Source: Membranipora membranacea (taxonomy: Eukaryota > Bryozoa > Gymnolaemata > Cheilostomatida > Membraniporidae). From it: a stretch of DNA of 64,000 nt. Made by a program: the position numbers and the translations under genes. Each line of letters opens with the position of its first letter. The stretch's first letter is position 1. Positions 1-15,600 of this stretch are shown one piece after another. The notes under the pieces were generated by a model, which was given only the letters and a program-made list of their open reading frames with translations, was not told the origin of the DNA and did not search any database. The stretch lies in NCBI GenBank assembly GCA_914767715.1, contig OU612070.1, forward strand, positions 2,495,501 to 2,559,500, read 5' to 3'.

Positions 1-204
1 ATTTTTGCAGGATTGTATAGGGGTTTGATTCTAATGACCGTCTTTTGGACAGTAGTTGTCCCTCCAAATGGAAAGGGAAGACGATAACGTGCTAATCGGG
101 ACAGGAACTTGATTAATTTCTCCACTTTAAATCTTCCAGGATTCATAGATATTAATATGCATAGAAGTAATTTTCTTAATTGATTGTTTTGATTATTCTG
201 ACAG

Positions 205-671
205 ATCCTACAGCAGCAGTGATCAGTGATAATGTGACTGAAACTTCAGAGCCCATTGGTGATAAGGATAGAATCGAACTCAGATTTGACTGGGAGGTAT
301 GTACTCGGTGTAAATTTTGTTTGTGACTTCCGTAAAAGGTACACATTGTTTTATAAGAATGATAATCAAATCATTACCATGTTATCAAAAAGTTGATTAC
401 TCACACCGGATGAAATATTGACATTTTTAATGGATCAGTTTCATCTGCATGCAGGAGTCAGAAGTAAACTGCTATGGCAATGTGACATATGAAGTCGCTG
501 TGACAGACACAAGAAACGCCTCAGAAGTACGCAGTGGAAGTACAAAAGATCTGTTTATAGAGTTTAATGATCTAGACCCATACAGGTCTTATTCTATCAG
601 AATCACAAGTAAAAATGATGGAGGCCATGAAGTAACAAGCGATTCGAAAAGCTACACAACCATGGAGCTAG
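205..671 (+). CDS. Gene 1 FN3 domain 1, Cys-poor type
   Basis: Exons are 205-296 (phase 1 to 0) and 455-671 (phase 0 to 1). The first reads from D-P-T-A to the strand RIELRFDWE. The second starts ESEVNC and contains LDPYRSYSIRITSKNDGG, the F-strand Tyr-X-hydrophobic pattern of FN3, then TTMELG at the domain border. The donors are GTATGT and GTAATT. This is the first exon pair in the window. Confidence 0.8.
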
Positions 672-3600
672 GTAATTTCCTTTTCAATTATACAAATGCT
701 GAACTTCATAGCTCTTCTAACCAGGAGCAAAATGTTACACACTTGTTTGCAATCAGAGCTCCATACTACTGCTTTGGCTCCAAGACAACAATATTATGGT
801 ACCAGATTTTTTACTAGTTACCTCACAGTGAACAGAAAGTTCCTTATTATGTTTGTTGATTACTTTGCAAAGGTTGTGGTGCTTTTATGGTGTTGTGTTC
901 TTATCTGTGTTTCAGGTCAAGCTTTTAATTTTGTTTCAGGTCATGAATAGCTCTGTAAATTTGAATTATTCAGGTGAAAAAAAACATATTTGATATGCAG
1001 TCTAGATGGTAATGATTAATCTGAGGTTGACTATTTAAGTGACTGACAGACATCGACAGCCTGAAACACTGGCTGACTAACCAGAGCCTGAGCCATTGGT
1101 CGATTGGCTGACTGTTTGACTGACAAACTTATTGACATTGCCAAAAAAGCAAAATATATATAAATATATCAATTATAGTATTTATATACATTTATCATGT
1201 ATTATGTATGTAATGTATAGTTTAGGATTCAAACATGACTTAATCTTACCTGTTACAGCCCCTTACAACAAGCCAAGAAATTTCACAGTAGAGGCTAAGG
1301 ATTCCTCTTGTGTAGATCTGCAGTGGAAAGTTCCTGAGTATCCTAATGGGGAAATACAAAATTACACAGTGAGTTTGATTGAAGAAACTATACTATGTAG
1401 ATGTGGCCAATGACGGCCTTGCTGTTTGACTGTTGAGCATTACCTTCGCCTTTGATAACTCATGATATTATACTGTAAAGAACCGCTCATTTCATTTGCA
1501 TAATCATAATATGTGTTAAAATGTGTTTTGTTTATGCATCAGATTGATTGTATGAGTATGAAAGGCGACCAATCTACTCACACTGATGGTAATGCAACCT
1601 CTACTCAACTTTGTGAGTTTCACCCTGGATCTGAAGTGTCATGTGATATCGTAGCGTACACCTCAGCAGGCCGTAGTCCAACAGCAACAGGTCAAGCCAA
1701 TCTGTCGTGTACCGGTAAGTGTATCATAGGAACAACAGTCCACATACTCACAATTCCACCATAATCAAAATTTACCGGGAGACATTCAAACCTGAATCCT
1801 GTATCAGTACATTTTTGGCACAAATATATAGTTATTTTCTTTTTGAGTATTGAATATCAGTTTATGATTGTATGGAACTTGATCAATTATACAACATAGT
1901 ACTGTATTTATATTTCCAAATACACTGTGTATGCTGAACGGTAAATGTGAATATAATAGCATATAACAGCAAAATGTTGCTCGTACATATTACAGATCCT
2001 GGAACGCCAGAGATTCTGAATGTGACAGAAACCATAGAGGTCATTGGTGGCAAGGAGAGGATAAAGCTGAAGTTTGAATGGATGGTAAGTGATGATATTG
2101 TGTCAACAAAACTTTCACATAAATGTAGAAGATTTAAATCTACTGCACTTCAAAACTTGTTGTGCAAATTTAGATCAAATGTAATTCAATTTGCAATATG
2201 CGTCCCTGCCGCCTTCTAACCATATTGCCAGAGTATAATTGACTGTGACTGTGTTTGTGACTTACAGGCCAATGAAACCAACTGCCATGGCACAACAACA
2301 TACCATGTGTCCCTCACAGATATGATCGACATGTCGGTGGTCCAAACAGATTCTACGAAAGATCTATTTGATGAATTTGATGACCTTGACCCTTTTACAA
2401 ATTACTCGTTTGTGGTGATTGCCAGCAATGATGAAGGATTTAACTCGACAGCTAGTCAGCCAGAGGAGCATCAAACACAAACAATAGGTAAGTTAAACTA
2501 TATTGTGATAACTCTAAATCAAATTCTAAAGATGGTCAAATCTTTGGATGATGTTGAAATATTCAGGCACTTAGAACTGCCTGTGAGTCACCACATCCAC
2601 ACTGACGATTCCTTGTTTATAAACAATGAGTGTTAAATCATAAAACCAAAAGACTTGAGGTTCAGGTGTCTCAACAGTGACAGAGGGTCGACTAATAAAG
2701 GATCTGCTAGTCAGTGAACTGCAGTGAGATACAACTCATGACCTCAGGTGTATGCTCACAGAAAATCAGACAGTCTTCCTGGCGAATCCGTCTCCTAAAT
2801 CTGGATATTTCTGCGATCATATAAGTACTTGTTCTGATTTTTGATTACTATGGGCAATTTACCTCAGTTCAAAGTTTAATTTCTTAAAAGGAAATTCTGC
2901 TATTAGATGTGGAAATTTATACCTAATCACATTGTACTTTTAGCTCCATACGATGCCCCAGTATTGAATGTGTCAAGCACAAATGCTACCTGTGTTAACT
3001 TAACATGGCAAGAACCAGCACACCCAAATGGTATTTTAGAGCATTACCAGGTAAGAAACATTTTATTTCATATACCTCAGATGTTTGAATTATACTACTG
3101 ATCTAATACATGACAGCAAAGTTCATGAAAGTTAGAATAGTGATCTGCTTCTTTGTATTATTGTAAACAACAAAATTAGAAAAAATGCACAGATTTACAA
3201 ACCTATTGCAGACTGATGGAGTGGAAACTTATAAAATTTGTATAAAAAAGCCAACTCTGATATATATGTATATATATATATGTATACTTAGATACCATGT
3301 GATGTGCTATTCGTTGAATTTCTGCCTTTCAGTTCAACTGTACAAATGGAACAGATATTGTGACTGATACTTCTGACTTGATGGGAGGTACACTGTGCGA
3401 AATTTACCCGGGGTCTGATGTCTTCTGTACAATAAGAGCTGAGACCTCTGCCGGCTATAGTCCAATAGGATCTGCAAACACCACACTGCCATGTCGAGGT
3501 TAGTTTCCTTCAATCTTTATCTCACTCAATATTTGATCTGCTTGCCTTGTTAGAATCAGAATGCCAAGCCAAAATTCATTCAGGAGCGTAATAATTCTTT

Positions 3601-6600
3601 TGTTTTTGGTATACGTTTAAGTCATGAGAGAAAATACTGGTGATGCCTATTAGCTTCCAGATCTCACTTTCAGATCCTGGCATTCCTGTCATCAACCCAA
3701 AGATAACAGAAGTAGTGGATGAGTCCACTGGCCGTGAGAGGATAAATCTTACTTTTACTTGGAATGTAAGTGACCTTAAGCTTATTCGCTGGTTAATACA
3801 CGTCCAAGATAATAAATCAATAAATGATTTATAGGCATATATTGAAGGAGAGGCACTCAATAAAACCTGGTCGTGATCTAACCTGCTTGAGTTAATTTTG
3901 GACCCCTTAATAATAGCACGCCTAACAAGTGGCTAACAGATTTAATTCTAGGCGTCAAGGTTATGATAACAGGACAGCAGCAAAGAAGTCAAGGTCACCA
4001 GCCATTACTCAAAAACAAACATCATTCTGCTTGCAGGATAGCCTTGTGACATAGTCTATCTCTGCAGCACAGCAGTGGTGGCGCTGCCTTCCATCAAGAA
4101 AGGCAACTCGCAGGGTTCAAGGTTATGAGATATCAAAACCAGTGTTCCATTTAGGCCCAAATATTTCCAAATTATGGGTTTCCATTGTTTTCCCAATTTT
4201 GGTACTCAGACTAGGTGAATTAGTTCAAGCCCTATGCTGCAGAGACGAACGTATGCCTCAACAGTTCGCACATGCGCACACTGAACAAACATGGTAAAAT
4301 TGTGATTAATGTGTTTATTCGAATCGCTGTTGTAAATCTGTTTTTATCACACTTGGTCGCCTCTATTATTGGCTAAAAATAGTTCCATTTCATTCGCCTG
4401 AATGCACGCCTAGTAAATAATGTGGTCGCCTTGACAACAGACGTCTATTGACAGGCGAATAAGCTTCTTATTACAAAGCTCATATCTAAAGACCAAAAAA
4501 ACTAATCACAACTGCAGATATTTACTGACTTTCTACCACCATGTACTATTTTGCTGTCAAGCATAGATAAAGAGTTGTCACCATTAGACATCAAAGCATA
4601 TAATATATTATCACGCCTAGAAAATTACATGCTGCAGAACGTACTGCTAAGCGTTATCGAGATAAAACTTAAATGTGATGGTACTGCTTGACAGCAGTGG
4701 TACTGAGTGTATATTCATTCCACCATTGGTTCAATATTTTGATTGTAGTTGCGTTCTTTCTGCACCAAAAATATTTTTTAAACCAAGTCATATTTTTTGT
4801 TATCAAATAGTTTTATAATTTGTATCCTTCAATTAAGGTGTGTTAAATCTCCTCATGTCATCATCTTTCACGGCGAATAAGCCTTATAGCCTTACAGATA
4901 AGTCACACAGATAGTTGAATGCATGTAGTCTCTTTCAACTCAACCCGCATTCCTAGCAGAAATAAGGGATGTTATAATAGTTGCAATATTACCAGTGGTT
5001 CTGGCAGCGGATTAATACTGCTTTGTTTCACTATTCTTAGGCTGTAGATCCACGGTGCTTTGGTGTTCCAAGATATGAAGTCGTCTTCAACAAAACAAGT
5101 GACGACGCCATGAGTGAACATTTAAACCAAACCTCAACTAGTATAACCATATCAGACTTGGACGCCACCACTGAGTACAGTATACAAATAACAGCCATCA
5201 ATGAGGAGGGATTCCGAGCTGACAGTGAGATGAAGAATTATACAACAAGAGAACTAGGTTAGAAACTTGTTGAACAAAAAATTATCGAATCTTGTTTTGA
5301 GATACATGAATCGAGAGGACAGGATGACCGCCCATTACCAGTTTACCACACGGCTGATTGGCTCAAACCTGATTTGCAAGTTTGTTTAGTTCTTCTGGCT
5401 ATATATGGAATTTTTACTTTGCAAAGCCCTCTGAAATTTGAATAGTATGGCTGAAGGAACTTTAATTAAGGTGCATAAACATAGTAGTGGCATGACTTTG
5501 GGGTGGTTGATGATTTGAATGCAACTAGCATAAACATAAAACATGTCCTAAAAAAAGGATATACAAAATGATCTACATGTGTATTTTAATATCACATGTA
5601 CCCAAGTAGCTAAGAGAGTAAATTGTCTCCAGAACTTGCACTTTTTCTAACAATAACGTAGTAATTTCAAAAGTCTTCGCACTTTATCTCTTTCATATTA
5701 ATCTTTGTTTTCAGCTCCTTATGATGGACCAGCCTCCCTGGACATTACAGTGATGAATAATAGCTGTATCAATCTTCTGTGGACACCGCCAACACAACCT
5801 AATGGTGAAATAACAAATTACACAGTAAGTGGGTCCACAGTAGCAGGTCTTCTTTATTAGGGATTTCCATGACGAAAGGCTTATGATTTATACAATTATT
5901 GTTATTTATATTGGTGGTAGACTCTCTGGGAACACATTACATTAGTTTCAAAATCTGAGGTTTTATTTTTTTTCACTGCTGCTGGTGGTTAAAATCCAAA
6001 ACAATGGATAGTTTTATCAGAGACAATACATCACCAAGTCTACAAAAGGCGATGACATAGATGCTAGGATTGTGGAAAGATATGTCCAATATGAATACTT
6101 CATGTTCGTAAAATAAGAATAATGACACAAGAATACTGAAACAGGTTTTTTACATCTTTCAAATTTATCACTATCGCTACAAATTCGAATTTTGATTTGT
6201 AGGATGAGAAGATTTGTCACACCAACATCATAATATCAAACTAATTATTTTTGTTCACTCTTGTAGTATTATTGTAACTCGAGTGAGAAGAATCTTATCA
6301 GAGAAGGCGTAATCGAGGATACAACAGTTTCAGTCTGTGATTTCAAACCTGGATTCCCTGTTGATTGTAATGTGTGGGCAAATACATCAGCTGGTCAGGG
6401 ACCATCTACCTTCAATCAAACTCAACTGCCATGTTTAGGTGAGTTTAACTGCATATACCACAATGAGTGAACAATGGTCAGGGTTGGTAGTTTCCCTCTA
6501 GTTGGTTTTGACAACATATCCTGGTGCTTTGTCAGATTTTGAAAGTTCTCTCATTTTTCAGTGCCTGATGAACCAGTAAAAACTACCAATGTAACAGAAG

Positions 6601-9600
6601 AGGACTATCTTGAGGTGGATAGAAAGAGGATAAAGCTTACGTTTGAATGGATGGTAGGTTCTCAGTTTGCTCATCACGGGAAATAATGATATTCTGGGTT
6701 CGACGTATACAAATGCCAGGATTATTAGGTTGTAATCATAGATTTAAAAAACTGTTTTTTAAATCTATGGTTGTAATGTATTTATTGTAATGTAAGTATT
6801 GGGTTTAAAAACAGTCGCACCACAACCAAAGCTCTCTTAATTGTTGTAACAGTATGATAAGCAGTTCCAGGCTGATTGAGCACTACTCTGATCTGCTCTG
6901 ATCATCCGATACTAGAGTGATTCGTTATCACTGTATATATATAATTTTAGGTCAGAAAACATTAAATTTTGTCTTTGTTTTGTTTTTATATTCAGTTCTA
7001 ATCATCATTCTATAATTCCCAATGTTCCATGAGAAAACACCGGCTGTCATGCTGTGTTCCCATTAGATCTGTACAAGAACTTTGTAGCATTTATTCTCAT
7101 TTGTAGGCTAAAGACCATAAGTGTTTCGGTGATCCTCAGTATGAGGTTAAATTTACGAGAACGAACGACAGCAAAATAATTCTCTTTGAAAATCTTACAT
7201 CGACAAACATAACCATATCAAATTTGGATGCCGTCACTGAGTACAGTATAGAAATAACTACCATCAATGATGAGGAGCTGCGGTCATCCAGTCTGGAAGA
7301 ACAATATACAACAAAAGAGTTAGGTTAGAAATATCAGTGTTGGCAACAGCTGACTTTCATAATTTGATAGTAGAGTAGAGTGCTCAGTAGGAGAGGGAGG
7401 TAGCTTACTTGGTTAGAGCTCCTGCCCTCTAACACCCAAATGTTGAAGTTCCTCGGTTCAGTTTGTGTTTCTATTTACTGAGTACTTGCCTTTATTAGTA
7501 CGCAAGGTGTGCTCTGACCTGCATACAAACTGAGAGCAACTTGGCCAAGAATATGGCGGCCATGCATTCAAGGCAAGCCACCTTTCTTTCCAAATCTTTG
7601 GACTGAGAAGGAACTTGTGATTTTAACAAACATTCAACCAAAACAGATAATGATTCCCATCTAAACATTTTATCATCTCAATAGCATTGTTTGTCTGATG
7701 ATGCAAAACTTTCTCTGGGTTTAGCTCCGTATGATGGACCAGCTTCACTTGACATCACTGTCCATAATGATACCTGTTTGCATCTGGAATGGGCAGAGCC
7801 AAAAGAACCTAACGGCAAAATAACCAACTACACTGTAAGTTGAAAGATTCAACATTACAAAAAATCTGAGATAGCTTCCGTATTGGCAAAAAGCCAGCGG
7901 TCTCACATACAGCATTTCAAGGTATGAAAGGCAGAAGATGATTGATCTATTAGCCCCAGAGGTTATGAGTAAAACATTACGGAGAGAAGCATGTTGGTAC
8001 TCCGATAGTTTCTTTCATTCTTTTGTAGTACTCATGTAACTCTACCGAGGAAGATATCACCAGAAAAGGTGTAACCGAGGATAAAACAGCTTCAGTCTGC
8101 GATTTTGAACCTGGATTCTCTGTTGAATGTTTTGTGTGGGCAAATACATCAGCAGGTCAGGGACCGCCAACAAACAAACAGACACAACTGCCATGTTTAG
8201 GTGAGGTTCTGTAAGATTTTATGAAGCTGGTCAAAATCATCTCTGTTGAAACACAGATCTCTTGGCAATATCACACAAAACATTATTCTAAATTCCAAAA
8301 GGCCAAGATATGATCATTTTTATTTACAGAACCTGATGTCCCCGAGTTTATTGATGATGTACTTGAAGAAGATTATAACAGTGATGAGAAAAATCAAACT
8401 AGAATACAGCTTTCATTCAAATGGATGGTAAGTGGTCTACTTCATGTATCAAATCCCACATGAGAGATCTACTTTCTGGTACTATGTCAAATCTGACCTC
8501 ACTACCCAGTACCGGACATATCTCCATCACTGGTGCCATAAGAATGATGGCAAGCCAAAAGATACCTCAGTTTTTCGTTTCTCTTCTATTTAAGCTTGAG
8601 TATGTATGTATAGTTCTCAGGATATAATATATAATATGTATATTTTTCTTTATCACCATAATAAGGCCACTCGAAAGAATTGTTTTGGGGAAACAAACTA
8701 CACAATCATACTTAATGACACGCTAATTGGAAAAGAATTAAGGAGACTAGAAACACAGGACCTGAATATTACTTTCGATGATCTGAAGGCTGTGACCAAC
8801 TATACGATACAAATAGTGGTCATTAATGAGGGGGGAAAACAGTCCACCAGTGAAGATTTAACATATCTGACCAAGGAACTTGGTGAGATGTTTTCTTATG
8901 CTGATTATTGCATCATCTCTAGGTTACCAATAAGCTCATCAGTATAATTAGTATTAGTATGACCACACATCTGCAGTTTTCTCTGACCAGGTTTTTAAAA
9001 GTATGATAGACTGACCAGATAATAAAAGAGAGCATATCACTTAGAGGATGATGGAGAATATGTGTTTGGTTTCTCGTGTACACCCCACACACACACACAT
9101 ATCTATTATGTTTTATTGTAAAATCTGCTTCTCTTTTCCAATTTCAGCCCCATATGATGGGCCTCAATCATTCAAGATATATTCATCAAACTCAATTTGT
9201 TTGAATTTGTCATGGACAATTCCTGATCTCCCGAATGGAGATATAAGAAATTACTCGGTATGTATAGAGTAATGGAAAAGTGTTATGTATACATCAGTCA
9301 TTCTGAGAGTCACATGAAAAATTTCCTCAGGGTAAAAACAATTAACCAAGTTGCGCATTGAGTCAGTGCAACAGCATAATGTGTTCTGAAATATGTCTGG
9401 ATTCATTGGTTTGCGCTTCTCTTAGCATGACGTTAAGCCATGATATGAACCTTAATGTACACAATGGTTTTGCGACACGTTTTTTACACACAGCAGTTTC
9501 TTTTGATTATCTTAAGTAGTTGATGTCCTACCCAACAATAGTGAAGTATGACACCGTTGATTTCAAGCCGAAAAATAAGGGCTCGTCCTTTTCTCAGCTA

Positions 9601-12600
9601 CAAAAATGAAAATAATTTTTTTTAATAATACTTTTATTGGCATAAAAATCTTTATTAATAAAAAAAAAGCTTTTCGGTATGTGCCAAGCGAAGAAAAAAA
9701 AAAGCAATTTGTAAAGGTATGATTGGAAAAACAATTATTGGAATACGATTGGAAAAACAATTTGAAGAATTCAATCGTCATATTCATCAAATTTAATGCT
9801 CAGTACAGGAACAAGCTCAGTTCAAACTTTGATATCTGGTCCTATGATTTGATATGATTTGTCATGAAGGGCCAACAGGGGTCATATTTCAATGTTATAG
9901 ACAGTTTTCTGAGCTCTGATTTATGCCTAAATTCGGAGTTGTCCTCTCTCCAGTTTGCCATTCAGAACTCAGAATTCAGAACAAACAGTCCTCTGTATAT
10001 TTTATGTATAATGTAATCATGCAACATTATTAGCCAAGGGATTCACAGTTTCATACAAATGGCCTGAAGCAGAAACATAACTAAATCATGTTTGGACTAA
10101 TCCAACCACTTTTTTTTATGTAGTACTCTTGCAGTCAAGAAACTGACAAGAATGGTACGATTTCACTCAGCAATACCACAGATCTTACCAACATGAAACA
10201 GTGTGGCTTTGAGCCTGGGTTCAACGTGAGCTGCTCTATCTTTGCCTCAAACAACGCAGGAAACAGTCCAAACTCATCTTCAACATACCTGTTACCATGT
10301 ATACGTGAGTTTTTTGTCTCTTAACATTAAAACTAAGCTTTAGCTATTATGGAAAATATAACTGTAACAATAATTGATACTATCAACGCATTCTGTGACC
10401 GTTGACATGACTGAGAATTGTGTTGGGCCGGCTAAACAGCCTTAAATAGGCTGTGCAGCTGCTAGATGTAAATAACTCCTTGGGCTGATCAGATTAGAGC
10501 ATTACCTACTTGACAAACATATTTAACCTATTCATAAATTTCGATAAACTTTTCTGTTAGTCTTGCCAGCATCTCTTATCAGCACTAAATTAAATGAAAC
10601 TATCAAAGATTATTTTCATGTTCTAGAACCACTGATCAAAGAGATTAACACAGAATATCTACCGATTGCTAAAGATAATGGTGAAATTGATTTTGAGACA
10701 ACTGTCAACTGGGAGGTAGGAGTTATTTTATTTGTAATTTCTAGCCTTAAGTATCAGGCACATTCAGTGTTGTGATCCGGTCAATACTGTCAAACTTGTT
10801 CAGAGGAATACAGTGTAAAGTCTGTATTTTGTTAATTTTTTTCCGGGATTTCGTAGAGGTACACCATTATCAACTAAAACATAATGTCCCTATTAGCAAC
10901 CCAGGGAAAGTTAAAGCAGTCAAGGTACTATATGTGTTTGGCGCTTATCTAAATGCTTAAACTCTCCCCGGTTTGTTGGTTTTTGCGTTCCAGGGCGAAG
11001 TACTGATGGCTGATAGTTGTATGCCATCTTTGCAACCAGCATTCTGATAGATGATAGATTGATTGTCATTCCTTGTTTCCAACTTGTCATAAGTTAACCT
11101 CTTACCATCCTGTGAGGAGGAAGTACTTTCTATGGATGATTAGGATTAGAAGATTAGATGATAAGATATGCTGCCAGTTGATGGATGTGACACTTTTCCT
11201 AATACAATACAGGCGGTACTGATGATAGAAAAAAAATCCTGTTTTGTTGTGCTCTCACCATAAATGTCCTGTTTCTTATTATCCATGCGGACAACATTTT
11301 TATTCCATTGCCACTTTTCTCATCATTCACTGTCATATGTGGACTGATTGACTCCAGTGGAGAGCTGTCTTCCTTGTTTAATCTTTGAGCACCATGACAG
11401 GAGCCTGAAGTGTCCTCATATTTTCACACTTAAATTCAAAGTTGTTCCTTCTTTAGATAAGGTCACATTGTGATATAAGTGCTTTCCAATAGTTTATCCT
11501 GATTTGTGTGTCATCAACCAATGATAGTTTGTACCAATACTACTGTGAAACCTAAATTTTTTGTTTGCAAGTCACAAAAAATAAAAGTTCCCAACTTCCT
11601 GCATGATCTTACTTGTCGTCTATCTACCCACAGTAACCACCATAAGATGTATGTAGCCTTGACTCAATCCAGCCTGACTAAACCACAACAGCAGATTCCA
11701 GCATGTTTAACCAGAACAGTTTATCGTTGCGGTTGCTTTGTCTTGTTAAGAATTGCAATGAATTTGGAATGCCTAACATCATCATAATTATTTATGAGCT
11801 AATTGAAATGTGTAAATCCACCTGCGCTGTTAACATACCAGTAATAATTACCTGTCTAGCCACAAAAGTATATGTGTCTAAAAATAACTTACCCTCTGAT
11901 ACAACCACTATTTGCCCTTAATTGGTTATGCTGATGATTATTTTACCTCTCTTACTGTACATATGAATTGTTAAATGACCAGTTTTTCTCTCATTAGGTG
12001 AACAGTCATTGCAATAATGTTAACTATGATCTCATAGTTAAGGACAGAGATGACCAAACTGTGATTCAAGAAGTCAACTACACCGGTATCAGTGTGATAA
12101 TGCTTAACCAGGCTGTCTGCTCTAATTATACTCTCAGTCTCACTGCTACCAACAACGAAGGCTTCTCCTCACAAGACTCCCATGAATGGACAACTCCAAC
12201 TATAGGTCCAATCATACAGAATATCAGAAATGTTCAATCAACTCGTGGTGATTTGTGGATTGCCATCTTTAAAATCGGAAACTAATAAAATATGGCCAAA
12301 CCAATTTAACCAAACGAATCACTCCTCAAGTGCCTTTCTAATTACTTTATCTATAACCTCAATGGCAGCTGACAGGCTGATTACAATTCCTTATGGTGTT
12401 TAATTTTGATGTTTTGATGACTTTGTGAATACAAATGCCTGTGGCATTAGTAGATCATTAAGAAATCATTAATATCTATTCTTCTAAGCAATCTTGCATT
12501 TGTTTACATCATCATGGTATCCCACAATCCTAACCCTGGAAGTTGAGATTCATGCTAATCATTCTATCTTCGTTCTCATTTAGTGCCAAAGCAGCCGACC

Positions 12601-15600
12601 TCAGTAACTGTTACAGAGCGCAATGCTACTTGTGTTAGAGTCAGCTGGACAGAATTTGGTGAAAATGGATGTCCAATATCAAACTACACTGTGAGTTCGT
12701 TTATAAACAACATCTCTCTGTGTGGATGCGCATCCTAGCATACACACATCAGGGACCCTCGACTAGTTAGTTTGGGGCTAAGCTGTATTATCTTGTGTCA
12801 AACTGTACTAATGATGCACCTACAGCAATATAATTACAGCACCCTACAAAATATAATGAATGGAGATTTTTTTTCACCTGAAGAACTCAGTTTTCAGAGG
12901 CAATGTGTCAAGGGTCAGCTGTATTAATAATGCAGTGCTGTTTTACTTAATCATTGTAAATTCACTAACTAACTGGACTTAAACAATAATTGTCCCTTAA
13001 TTCCGCACTGTGTCATGGTTTATGGGACATAGATACAAAATCACTGTGTACCATTGTTCTATACATCTCTACTAATACACCAAACAGCTTGTATCAACTC
13101 TAGTATTTCCCCAAAAAGTCTTCTCAGTTGGTAATAACATATTATAATTATAAGCATTCTGACAGAGAAGGCAACTCCTAATATTATTGATACCAAAGCA
13201 AAATAACAAATTACACAGTAAGTGGGCCCACAGTAGCAGGTCTGCTTTGTTAGGGATTTCCGTGACTTAAGGCATATTATTTATACAATTATTATTTATA
13301 TTGATGGTAGACTTTCTGGGAACACATTACATTAATTTCAAAATCTGAGGTCTGATATTTTTCCACTGCTGCTGGTGGTTAAAATCCAAAACAATGGATA
13401 GTTCCATCAGAGGCAATACATCACCAAGTCTACAAAAGACGATGATATAGATGCTAGGATAGTCGAAAGATATGTCCAATATGAATACTTCATGTTTGTA
13501 AAATAAGAATAATGAAATGACTCATTTTGATTTTTCAAGAGAAATTGTCACAGTGAATATTGTTCCTCATTGTCTAATACTCCCATATCAAACTCAGAGG
13601 TACATATTGGACAAAACCAAGAGAAAACCCATCTCATCACAAGCTTATATTGAAAATACCCTCTCGGTGCATTAATGCTATCTTTTAAATGTTTCCACTA
13701 ATAGAGAATATATATATATATATGTAATTACATTTTAGTTTATATGGTATGCTCTTCAATATGAGGTGTTTGAAGTGAACGTTTTCTGTAACATTTTTGG
13801 TTTATTCGTTAAAATATTGCAGTACACATGCTCAAACCCTGCTGGTCATGCTGTCAAGAATACTATGTTAGCCGCTGCCCTAGTACCAGTTGAGGCTTGT
13901 GGTTTTTCTCCAGGCTCAATGGTCACATGTAAGGTACACGGTACTAATCTAGCTGGAGATGGAGAGGCTATGGAAAATCAGATCAATCTCGGTTGTAAAG
14001 GTGTGTCAAGTCATACATCAATCTGATAGCCCCACTTTTCAGTGAAGGACACAAATCTCTATTTTTCGATACTCAAAGAGAAGAAAAGTTGACTAAATAT
14101 ATAACCTCTTCCTCTACTTTCAAACCCACCTTTTCCTCTGCCACCAACTTGTCAGCTCTTTTAAAAAAACTTGATAGCCAATTTTTTAATATTGCAGCTC
14201 CATATTTTAAGCCTATAAGCTTTGAAGTGAGGGATATTGGCTCGTTCTGTGTCTTCATGCGATGGAATGCTTCTGAGTATGAAAATTGTGAAATCAAAAG
14301 CTACACGGTAAGTATTACCAATACCGTCGATTTCCATAGTATTTTCATAAAATTATTTTATTAAGTGTTCGTTTCATATAATACCAGGGAGGGTTTGAAG
14401 AATGGAGCAGTAAAATATTGAACACTCAGAACTCAGTATATGTTGACGTATTGAAAATGTTTTGATTTTCCAGTCCGCTTTTAGGCATTTTGTAAAGGGT
14501 AAGATCAGACATATGAACATTATCCCAGTTATGATAGTATTACCCAAGCCTAAACACATATTAATAAATTTATATTTACACAGTAACACCTAACGCGTAA
14601 TATGTGCATTTCTACTCTTACTAACTCAATTGACAGTTTGGACTCATACCATTACCACAACACTTATTTAAGTCTGAATGGCTAACTCCGCCATACTTTC
14701 TCTACTGTGTTTAGCTTTATTCATTAATCAAAATATAAGCATTTGAATAGTTTTCAGATTTTAAATATTTTTTAAACCTTGATATATACTTAGAAGACAT
14801 TATTTTTCAAAATCTGATGTTTCAGTTTATTCAGTTACTTTATCATACGCAGCTTTCTCCCTTGTAAAACCATGAATCTCTTCTAATTTAGTTCAGTTAG
14901 TAATAGTAGCATTGGGTGGCAGTTTACACCTTGGTTGAAAGGAAGTTCTGAAACTTGCAACTTTACTCACTTGAAATAAATTTAATTGCATAACAAGCAG
15001 CAGTGTTATTTCTATTAGAATCTGATCGATCAACAAATAGCAAAAGGTAGTTTCTTTTCTTATCGTAATTCCAATGGAAAGCAACTTCACAACCTTTCAC
15101 ACAATATTCGACTAAAATGTCACGTGACAGTGAACTTCTTTCTCCATATATGCCACCTTCCCTGCTTATACTGTCTGATGTCGTGTTGAGCTAATCACAG
15201 CAGAATTTGCACCTTTTTCAATTTGTTAGATTGATTGTAAAGACACGAAGGGGGTACAATCTACTAACCTGAGTGGTGATTCATCTTCGACTCACCTGTG
15301 CGGATTTTTCCCTGGATCTTTAGTGTCATGCAATATCACTGCACACACCCCAACAGGCCTTGGTCCCACAGCTACAAGTGACGCCAGTCTGCCTTGCACA
15401 GGTGAGCTTTTTTGTAGGTATGAAAATGATCGGTAAATTCATATTGTCTTCAATCAATTTAGATTTTGGTTTTATACTTTCAAATGAAAGTTGGTGATTA
15501 CAATTCAGGGTGCATATATCATTTTTCATTATCACTATGGTTCCATGCCTCGAACGAGTGGTCCACTCCCATATTGAACGATGAATGCTAACGATTTCTA

